A stretch of DNA of 64,000 bases from Glycine soja (taxonomy: Eukaryota; Streptophyta; Magnoliopsida; Fabales; Fabaceae), in the NCBI RefSeq assembly GCF_004193775.1, contig NC_041002.1:6125261-6189260 (forward strand). The letters are read 5' to 3'. Shown here piece by piece: positions 35,207 through 45,024 of this stretch (within the stretch, counting starts at the first letter, position 1; every line of letters begins with the position of its first letter). The translations under genes and the position numbers were made by a program. The notes beneath the pieces were generated by a model that was given only the letters and a program-made list of their open reading frames with translations, did no database searches and had not been told where the DNA came from.

Positions 35207-37413
35207 CTAACAAAAGATACCTGCTTGCACACTATTAATCAATGAACCATGCAATCCATCATATGTAGAATGTACTATATATTCTTTGAAATTATCAATC
35301 TCCCATTGCCCAGAATCAATGAGATTTAGTTTAGGAGAGTACACTCTTAGTCGATCCTGTAGATTCATTAGCAAGTCACTTTCCCACTTAAATAGTTGTC
35401 TTCGCCACCTAAACTCCCACAACCATGCACCATCAACCCACCTACCTATGTCACCTATCATCTTATCTTGTTGATCCGATACTAGAAAAAGCCTACCAAA
35501 CTTATTGGCAACCGAATCCCCATTTAACCACCCACCCTTCCAAAAACTAAACTTACGACATTCCCTATATCTCAAAAATACAACTATCAAACCACTTGAA
35601 AGAATTTTATCCACCATACACATTTTTTTAAATCTCTCCACCACAATGATGTTCTACTAGATACCCCACTTTCAAACAACCCTTTCCACCCTCCATACTT
35701 TGAGCCTAAAATATCATTTCAAAGTGATCCTTTCTCCCAAAAAAATCCCACCTCTATTTACCTAAAAAGCATCATTAAACAACCTAATGTCCTTAATTTC
35801 TAACCCTCCACGACTCCTAGGACAACAAATCTTTTTCCAACTAACCCAAGCAATTTTCCTCCTTCCTTCCTCGCGAGCCCAAAGGAAATCCCTTTGGACA
35901 TTAACCAAATTATCAACAACCACCATGGAGCTTTAAAAAAGGATAAAAAGAAAAGAGATAGAGACAAGAAAGGACCAAATTGATGATGCACACTATATTG
36001 GCAAAGGATAAGTGTCTATGCTTACAAGTTGACAACTTCTTGTGGAATTTATCAATAATAGGCCTCCAAGTGTCTTCCTTCCAATGATTCACCTCGATTG
36101 GAATTCCTAAGTAAAAGAATGCCAGCGACGTAGTTCTAAAATTAAAAAAATCCACAAAAGTCTCCACTTCCCCTCTATCCCCTCCAACCACCCCGAAAGG
36201 GCTCTTATGGAAATTTACCTTGAAATCGGGCACAACTTCAAAACATCTCATGATGGTTTTAATGGTGGTGACATTCTCTAATGATGCTTCTCCCACAAAT
36301 AAAGTGTCATCCGCATATTGTAAAAGGTTTGCCTCCCCCTTATCCTTCCCCACAAAGTAACCTTTGAATAGATTCAAACTTTTTGCTTCTCTCATTAGGC
36401 CGCTAAACCCTTCGGCCACTGTAATGAACAAAAAAGAAACTAATGGATCACCTTGTTGCAACCCTTTTGCGATAGAGAATTTTTTTTGTAAGGCTTCCAT
36501 TAAACAAAACCGACATCCTACTAGAAGTCAAAAACCCTTTATCCTCCAAATTCATTTATCATCAAACCCAAGCCTCTTAAGCATGTAAAATAAGAACCTC
36601 CAATTTACCGAGTTGTACACCTTCTTAAAATCCACCTTAAACACCAAACACTTTTAAGCCTCCGAGCCTCATCCACAATCTCATTGGCTACAAAAACACT
36701 ATGAAGTAAGTGTCTTCCTTCCAAAAAAGCACTTTGGAACTTATCAAGATACCCTCCAATACCTTTTTTAACCTCTTAGATGAAACCTTTGCCATAATTT
36801 TATATAAGCAACTAGCTAATGAAATGGGCCAAAAATCATTAAGAGATTGAGGCACCAAAGATTTAGGGATCAAAGACACAAAAGAGGAATTGGACCCTTT
36901 AGGAAATGCTCCATTTTCATGGAACTCTTAAAAAAAAACCCATAAAGCTACCTTTCAAGACATCCCAAAACCTTTTAATAAAATAGAAGTTGAAATTTTC
37001 GGGGCTTGAACATTTTGAGCCATCACAATCCCACACCGCTTCTTTCACTTCACTCTCATCAAAGAGAGCAAACAAAATTTGTGAGAAAGAAAGCCCATCA
37101 AAAGTGGGCCTAGAGACATTGGATTCCAAAAACCTTTGATAAATGAAATCTTTTACACCTCCCTTGAACCTAGAAGGGTCCTCCACTCATTTTCCATCTA
37201 ACATCAATTCTCTCATCGTATCTCTTTTTATTTTCCAATTCATCACCGCATGAAAAAACTTTAAATTATTATCCCCCTTTTTCAACCACCTAGATCTTGA
37301 TCTTTGTTTTATAAGAGATTCATGGTATGACGCAAGCTTCCAAAATTCATCTTGTAATTCTCTCCTAATTGTGATCTCACCCTCATCCAACCCATCCACT
37401 TCCTCTTTGACAT
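35207..37413 (-). pseudogene. L1: reverse transcriptase
   Basis: Pieces in order on the minus strand: 37187-37426 (SRSRWLKKGDNNLKFFHAVMNWK), 36917-37186 (the F..ESEVKEAVWDCDGSKCSSPENFNF segment), 36688-36879 (MSLIPKS, LNDFWPISLASCLYKIMAKVSSKRLKKVL), 35913-36500 (KGLQQGDPLVSFLF and the catalytic LQYADDTLFVG), and 35207-35644 (SSGLIVVFLRYREC..FWKGGW). The YADD box is present. Stops and shifts break the frame at least four times. It would have primed cDNA synthesis from the nicked target site. Confidence 0.87.
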
Positions 37414-37430
37414 CTATTTCATTCATCTTT

Positions 37431-40400
37431 CAACAACAACAACAACAACGCCTTATCCCACTAGGTGGGGTCGGCTACATGGATCAACTTCCGCTATAAT
37501 GTTCTATCAAGTACCATACTTCTATCCAAATCATTAAGTTCGAGATCCTTTTTGATAACCTCTCTTATAGTCTTTTTGGGTCTTCCTCTGCCTCGAATTG
37601 TTTGCCTACTCTCCATCTGGTCTACTTTCCTCACTACAGAGTCTACCGGTCTTCTCTCTACATGCCCAAACCACCTAAGTCTATTTTCCACCATCTTCTC
37701 TACAATAGGCGCTACTCCAACCCTTTCTCTGATAGCTTCGTTTTTAATTTTATCCTGTCGAGTCTTACCACACATCCACCGCAACATCCTCATCTTCGCT
37801 ACACCTACTTTATTCTCATGTTGGCTCTTGACCGCCCAACATTCTGTTCCGTACAAAATCGCCGGTCTTACCGCAGTCCGATAAAACTTTCCCTTTAGCT
37901 TGATCGGTACCTTTGCATCACATAACACCCCCGATGCTTTTCTCCATTTCATCCATCCTGCTTGAATGCGATGATTCACATCCCCTTCAATTTCTCCATC
38001 ATCCTGTATTACAGACCCAAGATATTTAAACCGTGTGACTTGAGGGATAATATGGTCTCCTATTTTCACCTCTGAGTTAGAAACCCTCCTTCTTTTGTTG
38101 AACTTACATTCCATATACTCCGATTTGCTTCTGCTTAGGCGAAAACCATGTGTTTCTAGAGCTCGTCTCCAAGTTTCCAACCTCTCATTCAACTCCTCCC
38201 GCGACTCTCCAAGGAGGACTATGTCATCTGCAAAAAGCATGCATCTCGGCGCTATCTCTTGGATTTGTTCCGTGAGGACATCCAGAATTAAGGTAAAAAG
38301 GTAGGGACTAAGGGTTGACCCTTGATGCAAACCAATTGTGATGGGAAAATCGTCTGACTCTCCACCCTGTGTCCTAACACTAGTCGATACCCTATCATAC
38401 ATATCTTGGATAGCTCGAATATATGCAACCCTAACCCCTTTCTTCTCTAGAGCTTTCCACAAAATCTCTCTAGGCACTCTATCATACGCTTTCTCCAAGT
38501 CAATAAAAATCAAGTGCAGGTCTTGTTGGTCCATGCGATATTGCTCCATCACCCGCCGTAATAAATAGATCGCTTCCATGGTCGACCTTCCCGGCATGAA
38601 ACCAAATTGATTCTCAGTAACTTGAGTCTCCTTTCTTAATCTCCGTTCGATCACTCTTTCCCATAATTTCATGGTATGACTCATGAGCTTGATTCCCCTA
38701 TAATTTGCACAATTTTGTATATCCCCCTTGTTCTTATAGATTGGCACTAACGTGCTTCTCCTCCATTCCTCCGGCATGCGTTTTGACCTCATAATTTCAT
38801 TAAAGAGTTTGGTGAGCCACTCAAGACCTCTATCTCCAAGAGTTTTCCACACTTCAATAGGTATGTTGTCTGGCCCCACCGCCTTACCGTTACTCATTCT
38901 TTTCAACGCTTCCTTTACTTCCTGTTTCTGAATCCGACGATAGTACTTATAGTTCCGGTCCTCTTCTCTTGTGTCTAGACTGCTAGAGTCATATCCATAT
39001 CCATCATTAAATAAGTTGTGGAAATACGCCTTCCACCTTTCCTTGATATCTTTTTCATGCACTAAGACTTTGCCTTCTTCATCCTTAACACACTTTACTT
39101 GATCCAAATCTCTAGTCTTCCTCTCTCTACCCTTAGCAAGCCTATATATAGATCTTTCTCCGTCCCTGGTTCCTAGAGCTTGGTATAGTCCGTCAAAAGC
39201 TTGGGCTCTTGCCTCACTCACCGCCTTTTTGGTTTCATTTCTAGCTATCTTATACTTATCCCAAGTTTCAGAATTTCTACACCTAGACCACTCCTTGAAA
39301 CACTCCTTTTTTACTCTAACTTTGCTCTGAACACTTTCATTCCACCACCACGATTCTTTACCCCTAGGTCCAAAACCTCTAGATTCACCCAACGTCTCTT
39401 TAGCCACTTTAATAATCTCTTGGGACATCTTGTTCCACATATCATTTGCACTTCCTTGTGATTGTCCACACCATCCCTCCCATATCTTTTGTTGGAAGAT
39501 TCCTTGTTTCTCACCCTTCAAGTGCCACCATTTGATCCTTGGTGCTACCATAGGACTTCTTCTCTTTGCCCTATCTCTAATTCTTACATCCATGACCAAA
39601 ACTCTATGTTGGGTAGTCAAGCTCTCTCCCGGGATAACTTTACAGTTCAAGCAATACTTCCTATCAGACTTCCTGATAAGGAAGAAATCTATCTGAGAAC
39701 ATGTCCCTCCACTTTTGTAAGTGATAAGATGTTCCGCTCTTTTCTTAAACCATGTATTGGCTATAGAAAGATCCAAAGCCTCCGAAAACTCCAAGATGGA
39801 TTTACCCTCCCCATTCATCTCCCCTAGGCCAAAACCCCCATGCACCCCCTCAAAACCTCTAGCCACGCTACCTACATGTCCATTGAGATCCCCTCCTAGG
39901 AAAACTTTCTCTCCTTGGGGTATATCCTGAAGTACCCCTTCTAGATCCTCCCAAAATTTTACCTTAAAGTGTTCTGCTAACCCAACCTGAGGTGCGTACC
40001 CACTAATAACATTAAAGGTGTCCTGTCCCACTACCAATTTTAAGGCTATGATACGATCTCCTACTCTTCTTACATCCATGACATCCTTCTTCCACTCCTT
40101 GTCCACAATAATCCCTACCCCATTTCTTAATCTGATTTTTCCCGTATACCACAGCTTAAATCCCGAGTTGTCTAATTCTTTCGCTTTTTCACCTGTCCAC
40201 TTAGTTTCTTGTAGGCACATAAAATTGATCTTCCTCCTCACCATAACATCCACTATTTTCATAGATTTTCCAGTAAGTGTGCCTATATTCCATGTACCAA
40301 AGCGAATCCTCCTGTCGTGAACTAGCTTCTTTACCCACACCCGTTCACGAAAATGTGGGAACCCTTGCTTACTTTTCACTACATCCGGGCGGCGATGCAG

Positions 40401-40593
40401 CGGCCCTTGCTCTTTTGACACTGTACTCGAGCCATACAGCGCGTTGCTTCCGGGCAACGACCTAGCATTCACATTATTACGTAATTGATCCATGTCATAG
40501 AGATTCGACAAAGTTTTACGTTGGCCGTCGAAAGCCTAACACAACCCTCTCCTTTTATCCGGGCTTGGGACCGGCTAAGAATAGCAAAGCTCC
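37431..40593 (-). mobile_element. Complete RTE-clade LINE with target-site duplication
   Basis: A 3163-bp insertion inside the L1 LINE. It is flanked by CTATTTCATTCATCTTT at 37414-37430 and 40594-40610; the next base C also matches but belongs to the tail. The 3' end on the minus strand is a (TTG)n simple repeat (seen as CAACAACAAC at 37431-37449), and about 100 bp of 5' UTR precede the ORF. The endonuclease-then-RT single ORF and the microsatellite tail fit the RTE clade. Both ends present plus an exact target duplication make it a full-length and recent insertion. Confidence 0.93.
37494..40493 (-). CDS. RTE LINE endonuclease-reverse transcriptase polyprotein (C-terminus cut by 11 residues)
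   Basis: A single 999-residue frame starting at ATG 40493 (MDQLRNNVNA). The in-frame TTG six codons upstream is not needed. An apurinic-type endonuclease spans about residues 60-280: RFGTWNIGTL, CLQETKW, ISGYAPQVG, FLGGDLNGH, SQIDFFLIR and TTQHRVLVMD carry the expected N, E, Y, D/N, D and H positions. The reverse transcriptase spans about residues 510-830: IFIDLEKAYDRVP, GLHQGSTLSPYLF, and the catalytic FADDIVLLG near residue 750. The C-terminal part has the [11 protein letters not shown] and RWFGHVERR motifs. A TGG codon present in the other two copies is TAG here, removing 11 terminal residues. Such proteins nick target DNA and copy their RNA onto it. Proteins like this are often mislabelled craniofacial development protein 2-like. 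Confidence 0.93.
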   Translation of the reverse strand: MDQLRNNVNARSLPGSNALYGSSTVSKEQGPLHRRPDVVKSKQGFPHFRERVWVKKLVHDRRIRFGTWNIGTLTGKSMKIVDVMVRRKINFMCLQETKWTGEKAKELDNSGFKLWYTGKIRLRNGVGIIVDKEWKKDVMDVRRVGDRIIALKLVVGQDTFNVISGYAPQVGLAEHFKVKFWEDLEGVLQDIPQGEKVFLGGDLNGHVGSVARGFEGVHGGFGLGEMNGEGKSILEFSEALDLSIANTWFKKRAEHLITYKSGGTCSQIDFFLIRKSDRKYCLNCKVIPGESLTTQHRVLVMDVRIRDRAKRRSPMVAPRIKWWHLKGEKQGIFQQKIWEGWCGQSQGSANDMWNKMSQEIIKVAKETLGESRGFGPRGKESWWWNESVQSKVRVKKECFKEWSRCRNSETWDKYKIARNETKKAVSEARAQAFDGLYQALGTRDGERSIYRLAKGRERKTRDLDQVKCVKDEEGKVLVHEKDIKERWKAYFHNLFNDGYGYDSSSLDTREEDRNYKYYRRIQKQEVKEALKRMSNGKAVGPDNIPIEVWKTLGDRGLEWLTKLFNEIMRSKRMPEEWRRSTLVPIYKNKGDIQNCANYRGIKLMSHTMKLWERVIERRLRKETQVTENQFGFMPGRSTMEAIYLLRRVMEQYRMDQQDLHLIFIDLEKAYDRVPREILWKALEKKGVRVAYIRAIQDMYDRVSTSVRTQGGESDDFPITIGLHQGSTLSPYLFTLILDVLTEQIQEIAPRCMLFADDIVLLGESREELNERLETWRRALETHGFRLSRSKSEYMECKFNKRRRVSNSEVKIGDHIIPQVTRFKYLGSVIQDDGEIEGDVNHRIQAGWMKWRKASGVLCDAKVPIKLKGKFYRTAVRPAILYGTECWAVKSQHENKVGVAKMRMLRWMCGKTRQDKIKNEAIRERVGVAPIVEKMVENRLRWFGHVERRPVDSVVRKVDQMESRQTIRGRGRPKKTIREVIKKDLELNDLDRSMVLDRTL

Positions 40594-40611
40594 CTATTTC
40601 ATTCATCTTTC

Positions 40612-41210
40612 GCCTACATAAAATATATTAGGTCTTGATATCCCCACCTTGCTCCTTACTTTAACTCTGATTACACCCTTTCAACCCCTTAAGTTTCTCC
40701 TTAAGTATATACCTTCTCCAACCTCGAACCTTTATTCTCTCCCAAGCCTCCTCCACACATACCTTGAAGCTTTCTTTCTTGTGCCACCAATCCATAACAC
40801 AAAAAGTTTTTGGACCCTAATCATTGGATATATTTTTCAAAAGAAGTGGGCAGTGGTATGATATATTTCTCTCAAGCATATACATCGTACTCTTTGACCA
40901 CATACTATACCACTCCAAGGACACCAAGGCTTTATCAATAAGGTTCTTAGCACTACCATTGGGCCTAAACCAAGTGAAGCTTCTACTGACTAAGGGTGGC
41001 TTAATCAATCCCCATGACCCTATCCTCCTTATCATAAACACCATTCCCCACTCTCTACATATTCCTCCTTATACAGTTAAAGTCACCTATGACACACCAT
41101 TTTGTTATAGAACTTGTTGACCTCCTTCCACAAGAATCTTCCTACAACCTTCATTTTTTTTCTAGATCCCCTGGATAATATGTATTAGCCACTACAATGT
41201 TTGAATTTCT
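40612..41210 (-). pseudogene. L1: endonuclease C-terminal part
   Basis: The frame at 40817-41044 reads SRSFTWFRPNGSAKNLIDKALVS followed by EWYSMWSKS and LERNISYHCPLLLK. These are the last motifs of the L1 apurinic-like endonuclease (the final SDH is here SYH, a likely loss of a catalytic residue). The RTE interrupts the LINE between this region and the RT. Confidence 0.8.
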
Positions 41211-43129
41211 CCCACGCCACACTCCTTCAAGAAGGATAAATCTTCCACCCACCATTCTAACAAAAAATTCAAAATCCTATTTTCTCCATATACATAGAAC
41301 TCCCCCTCCACCATTAATAGTGAAGGCCATAACCCAATCAATGTCATAATGTCCTCATAGTGCATAACATTGTTCCCTAGATATACTTTGCTTTTAGGTT
41401 TATTGTAAGCATAGTAGTTGTACCCTCTCTTTGGCAATCGAGTCTCTAATTGCTCTACACTTTACTTGATTGCCCAGACCTCTAACATTCATAGAAAGGA
41501 TCCTTATAATTCAACATGTTCTTTCCCTACCCTCCCAACCTTTTTCTCCTTACCAAGACAATTATGGTCTATCCTCTAACCCTACAAAATCTTGAACCAT
41601 GTTTCCATCCTTGCCATTGTAAGAAACCCCATGATGTTTTCCTTTACAGCAAATTCCTCTAGCTTCATCTTCTTTGTCGTGCACCCATAATTTACCCTGC
41701 ACATGCTTCTCGAACTCGTGGGAAACCAAGGATATAAAGTGACCCTTCCCCCATGTAGACATCCTTCCTCCCTATCCAGAGGTACCTGAAGGTAGTTTGG
41801 AATGAACCACCTTGTCACTAGACCCACGAGAAATTAATTTTGAGCCTATCCTTGAGATTGAAGGAATGAGAGAACAAATCTATTTTTTGTTGCAATATTG
41901 GGACATTGCAATATTTTTACCTGACCACCATTCAACTCCCTCCTAGCATCACTTCTCGGCCTAGTGTTGGCCTCCTATCCCCGTTCACTTATCATAAGAA
42001 CTAGCCCAGGCCCAATATCCTCCACTTTGCCACACGAGCCCATATTTTGCATATCAGTTTTCCCCTTTGACTTCACAATGGTTGGGATAACAAAATTGGT
42101 CCCCACCTCCTCATGACCTACCCCATAATACAATCTCCTTTATTCTTATCCTCATCATTCATAGGGTTAGAATCCCCCAATATCACTTTTTTTTTTTATC
42201 TCCAATCAGGTTACTCCCTTCTTCAGACGACTCTTTGCCTCCTAAATCAGAGATCTTGCATCCTTTTAAATCTTGACTTTCTTTTTTAGAACGCTAATCC
42301 TTGTCCTTCATACCTTTTCCATCATGGTGTGTCCCTTCAACCCCCTCCATCTGTTGTACTTTCTGCATACGCCTATCAACTTTATCTGAAAACTTATCTT
42401 GACACATAATTGCATGGTTGTCAGAATATCCACCTGAGATTAGGGTGTCACCACCCTCCCTAACCACCATGCATGCACCATCCACCTCTCCTCTGCCATC
42501 CTAGCAACCTTTGGGTACTCATAGCACTCTAAGTAGGATGAATTTATTTCATATCCCATATTACTTGCCATAGATGATCCTCATTCCCCATCTTTCTATT
42601 CTTTCCATCTATCACATTTGCAGTTCTTTATAAAGTATTTTCTTCTTCAGTGCATCTCACCTTTTAAACGATTTCGTTGATCCTTACGTAATATGTGTGT
42701 GAGATCGAGTGTGGTGATGCTTAGCTAGGACCCTTCCATACTCCAAACGCTCCATGTTTTTTGTCTCTTCATCCTGACCCACAAAAGAACCGAAAAGACA
42801 CACAAGTTGAAAGAAGAAAAGCTCCCCCCAAATGTGTAAAGGTATGTCGTATACCTTCACCCATGAAAATTTTTAGCCTAATGATATGCTAGGATCCCAT
42901 TTTTGAATCAAATGGAAGAATGCCAAAACCCCCTTGTCCCCCCCCCCCTTTATTACATACCTCTGTCATTACTTCTTCCTTTACCCCTGATATCAACACC
43001 AAATTCTACCTAATGCCCTTCATCTTAGCCATATCAGAACCCACCAAAGCATATGCATTATAGAGTTTATCGAACATAGTGAGATTCAAAAGTCTACCCA
43101 TATAAAAGTCTACCTAATGCCCTTCATCT
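41211..43129 (-). pseudogene. L1: remainder of endonuclease and ORF1/linker, heavily decayed
   Basis: Only short frames remain on the minus strand, such as 41192-41437 (the fragment before the endonuclease end) and 41562-41762 (MSTWGKGHFISLVSHEFEKHVQ). Another is 42294-42485 (MDGACMVVREGGD and DNHAIMCQDKFSDKVDRRM). They lie in the position of the ORF1 C-terminus and endonuclease N-terminus but I cannot assign individual domains. A run of nine C at about 42941-42949 is a likely site of slippage. Confidence 0.5.
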
Positions 43130-43310
43130 TGACATTCTGTCTTTGACCCCAAAAATCTTTCCACCTAGACTTAGGTATATTGGCATGCATCTTCATGTTG
43201 CCAAAATAGATGTTGTCCAAACGTTCCTCCAACAATTTTGGATTCTAAAATCCAAAAATGTTACAAACCCAAATCTGAGTCCCTCCCCATTCCTTCTTGC
43301 CACAACTCAA
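43130..43310 (-). pseudogene. L1: ORF1 RNA-binding-like segment
   Basis: The minus strand reads RFGFVTFLDF. After one frame change it reads LEERLDNIYFGNMKMHAN, IPKSRWKDFWG and QNVKMKGIR. This is the RNP1-like end of an RRM followed by a basic linker, as in ORF1 proteins of plant L1 LINEs, which bind the element RNA. One frameshift splits it near 43240. Confidence 0.75.
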
Positions 43311-43319
43311 TCCCCAAAA

Positions 43320-43560
43320 TACTACTAAAAAACTTGTTTTTTACGACACACATTCTAAGACGGTTATACGGAAACCATCTTAGAATATGACGTGGTGACA
43401 TTTTTGTAATTAAGATCGCTGTATTTTATTTTTATGACACACATTCTAAGACGGTTATGCAAAACCGTCTTAGAATGTGACACGGTGGCATTTCTATAAT
43501 TATTGGAAACTTAAACGACGACAGGTTTCAAGAAAGAACCATCTTCGTATTCGTTCCCCA
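43320..43560 (+). mobile_element. CACTA-type terminus with subterminal palindromes
   Basis: TACTACTAAAAAAC at 43320 is close to the plant CACTA end (CACTACTAGAAAAA). It is followed by two near-identical subterminal blocks, ACACATTCTAAGACGG (43348 and 43440), each pairing with a downstream CC(G/A)TCTTAGAAT to form a hairpin. The right end of the element was not found. The first base (T for C) and other changes suggest an old copy. Confidence 0.65.
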
Positions 43561-43621
43561 ATAAAGCCCAATAAAGGAAAGAATGTTTATTAAGTTACTA
43601 ACCCTTATTCTCATTCCAATC

Positions 43622-44050
43622 ATGGCTTCAATCTTAGGCATTTGCTCATCCTACCCCTCTCTCAACCACTCCACCCGAAAACGACGCCGCACCCCACTAC
43701 TCCCCTCCAAACCCTCCCCTCCACGCTCTCTCACACGTGAGGCTCTCGCGCCGCTGCAACAACTCTCCGCAATAACTAAATCTCTCAACACCAGACTCGA
43801 GAAGGAGCCACGCGCAATATGGCGGCGCTACGTGGAGTGGCTCTACCAGCACAAGGAGCTAGGACTCTACCTGGACGTGAGCCGGGTCGGGTTCACTGAC
43901 GAGTTCGCCCATGAAATAGAGCCCCGCTTCCACCTTTGTACCACGGAGTAGCTCGAGAAGGGCACTATCGCGAACCCCAACAAAGGGCGAATGGTGGGGC
44001 ATTACTGGCTCAAAGACTCTGCTCGCGCGCCTTCTTTGTTCCTCAAGGGA
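43622..44050 (+). pseudogene. Captured 5' fragment of plastid glucose-6-phosphate isomerase
   Basis: From ATG 43622 the frame reads a chloroplast-transit-like N-terminus (MASILGICSSYPSL). It then reads TREALAPLQQLSAITKSL, IWRRYVEWLYQHKELGLYL and DVSRVGFTDEF. After an in-frame TAG (43949-43951) it continues with [20 protein letters not shown] and [12 protein letters not shown]. This is the start of plant plastid phosphoglucose isomerase (fructose-6-P/glucose-6-P interconversion, starch pathway). The catalytic C-terminal two-thirds are absent. A codon block is replaced just before the stop. It is GC-rich against an AT-rich background. Non-functional. Confidence 0.85.
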
Positions 44051-44141
44051 GAATGGTGGGGCACTATGGTCATTTGAGTTTAGAGCCAAAATCTGTGCCT
44101 CCTCCAAAGCGAACAGGGTGGATTGGAAGAGGAAAGTGTCA

Positions 44142-44368
44142 CATGGAAAAGGCCACCATAGATCTGAAGGGCGATAGCAAGGATCTGAGCGGTCGCGTTC
44201 ATCAACTCCCCTACTGTGTCAAGCATGACAGTCCCGCTCTATTTTCCACTATTTCAAACCCAAACACAAAGGTTTTGGGGGAAGATGAGGGTTTACTATT
44301 ACAAGAGGCTCATTTTAGAGGTAGGTTACTCCAAGGAACAACACTTCCTCTTCCGCACGATTACTCTG
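44142..44368 (+). pseudogene. Captured fragment of RNase H2 subunit C
   Basis: ATG 44142 opens MEKATIDLKGDSK, then DLSGRVHQLPYCVKHD, a frame-slipped FHYFKPK segment, and later EAHFRGRLLQGTTLPLPHDY ending at an exon boundary (TCTG|GTACGC, 44368). These match the conserved core of the RNase H2 C subunit, a non-catalytic partner of the enzyme that removes ribonucleotides from DNA. Two internal frame slips and the lack of the rest of the gene make it a pseudogene. It follows the PGI fragment by under 100 bp. Confidence 0.78.
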
Positions 44369-44939
44369 GTACGCTATTCCTCTCTCAGCACACGCAAGTC
44401 AGTGAATGTTTTCTGTTCCTATGTATATGTGTGCGTGTCTGTAGGTTTTGTCTTGAGTAAGAGGTCACCTCCCACCTCCGACGAAAACTCATTCAAAATT
44501 TTAAAGTAAAAAGAAATGTTGATGGGAACAAAGCAACTTGTGTTTGAATGATTCTGCTGATTTGTGTGTGAATTATAGTGTCTACGTCCCATTCATTGAA
44601 TCTAATAGTAGCATATGACAAATAAATTGATTCAAATAATTCAAAAGGATATGTCAGTTAATGTTTACTTCCAGTTTTGAAGCTTAGCTTACTAGATATT
44701 TGCTTTTGGGTGCAGCTGCATAATCCCGTGACACACTGCAACACTTTTGTATTTACCGCACTTTTCATATTTGGGAACATTCTACAAAGTTATTGTGGAA
44801 TAGGATTTCATTTGAACACTTGCTTTCCATTTATACTACTTCAAGCGGTAGCGGTAGCGTTGTTAGGCTACACCTTTTTTTTTCTGCCTTGTGATGAGGT
44901 AAAATCTCACAAATATTATAACTTTGATCTAGGGAAGCA
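44369..44939 (+). other. Presumed intron/spacer between captured fragments
   Basis: AT-rich sequence beginning at a splice donor and lacking a recognised frame. It looks like intron sequence carried along with the RNase H2C exon, then spacer up to the third fragment. Confidence 0.45.
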
Positions 44940-45024
44940 ATGGCATGGAGAGGAAATCTTTTGAAAAACATAAAAGAACTTCGGTTTTTGATGTGCTAGC
45001 AATCATTGCAAGCTCACCCACAAG
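44940..45024 (+). pseudogene. Captured exon 1 of complex I subunit B8 (NDUFA2)
   Basis: ATG 44940 reads MAWRGNLLKNIKELRFLMC, the characteristic N-terminus of the plant NADH dehydrogenase 1 alpha subunit 2 (B8). An inserted TAG triplet then breaks the frame; the remaining codons to a donor site (CACAAG|GTTATA at 45024) still resemble the expected QSSPAS end. The rest of the ~95-residue protein is missing. It is too short for the ORF search and is placed by the MAWRG start. Confidence 0.72.

Larger units (their letters stand above)
33290..43319 (-). mobile_element. L1-type LINE, decayed, with nested insertions
   Basis: Minus-strand order from right to left: ORF1 with an RNA-binding-like segment (43130-43310), endonuclease (40612-41200), reverse transcriptase (35207-37413), zinc-binding zf-RVT tail (33385-33926). 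This is the order of plant L1 LINEs. It is interrupted by the complete RTE LINE (37431-40593) and by an unidentified ~1.2-kb insertion (about 33945-35185). Many stops and frameshifts occur. No clean poly(A)/poly(T) end is visible on the left, so that boundary is approximate. Confidence 0.82.

Noticed and set aside
43583..44460. Two overlapping frames that look like a novel 120-175 residue gene
   Set aside because: They are recognisable as pieces of plastid GPI and RNase H2C with in-frame stops and slips, not one gene.
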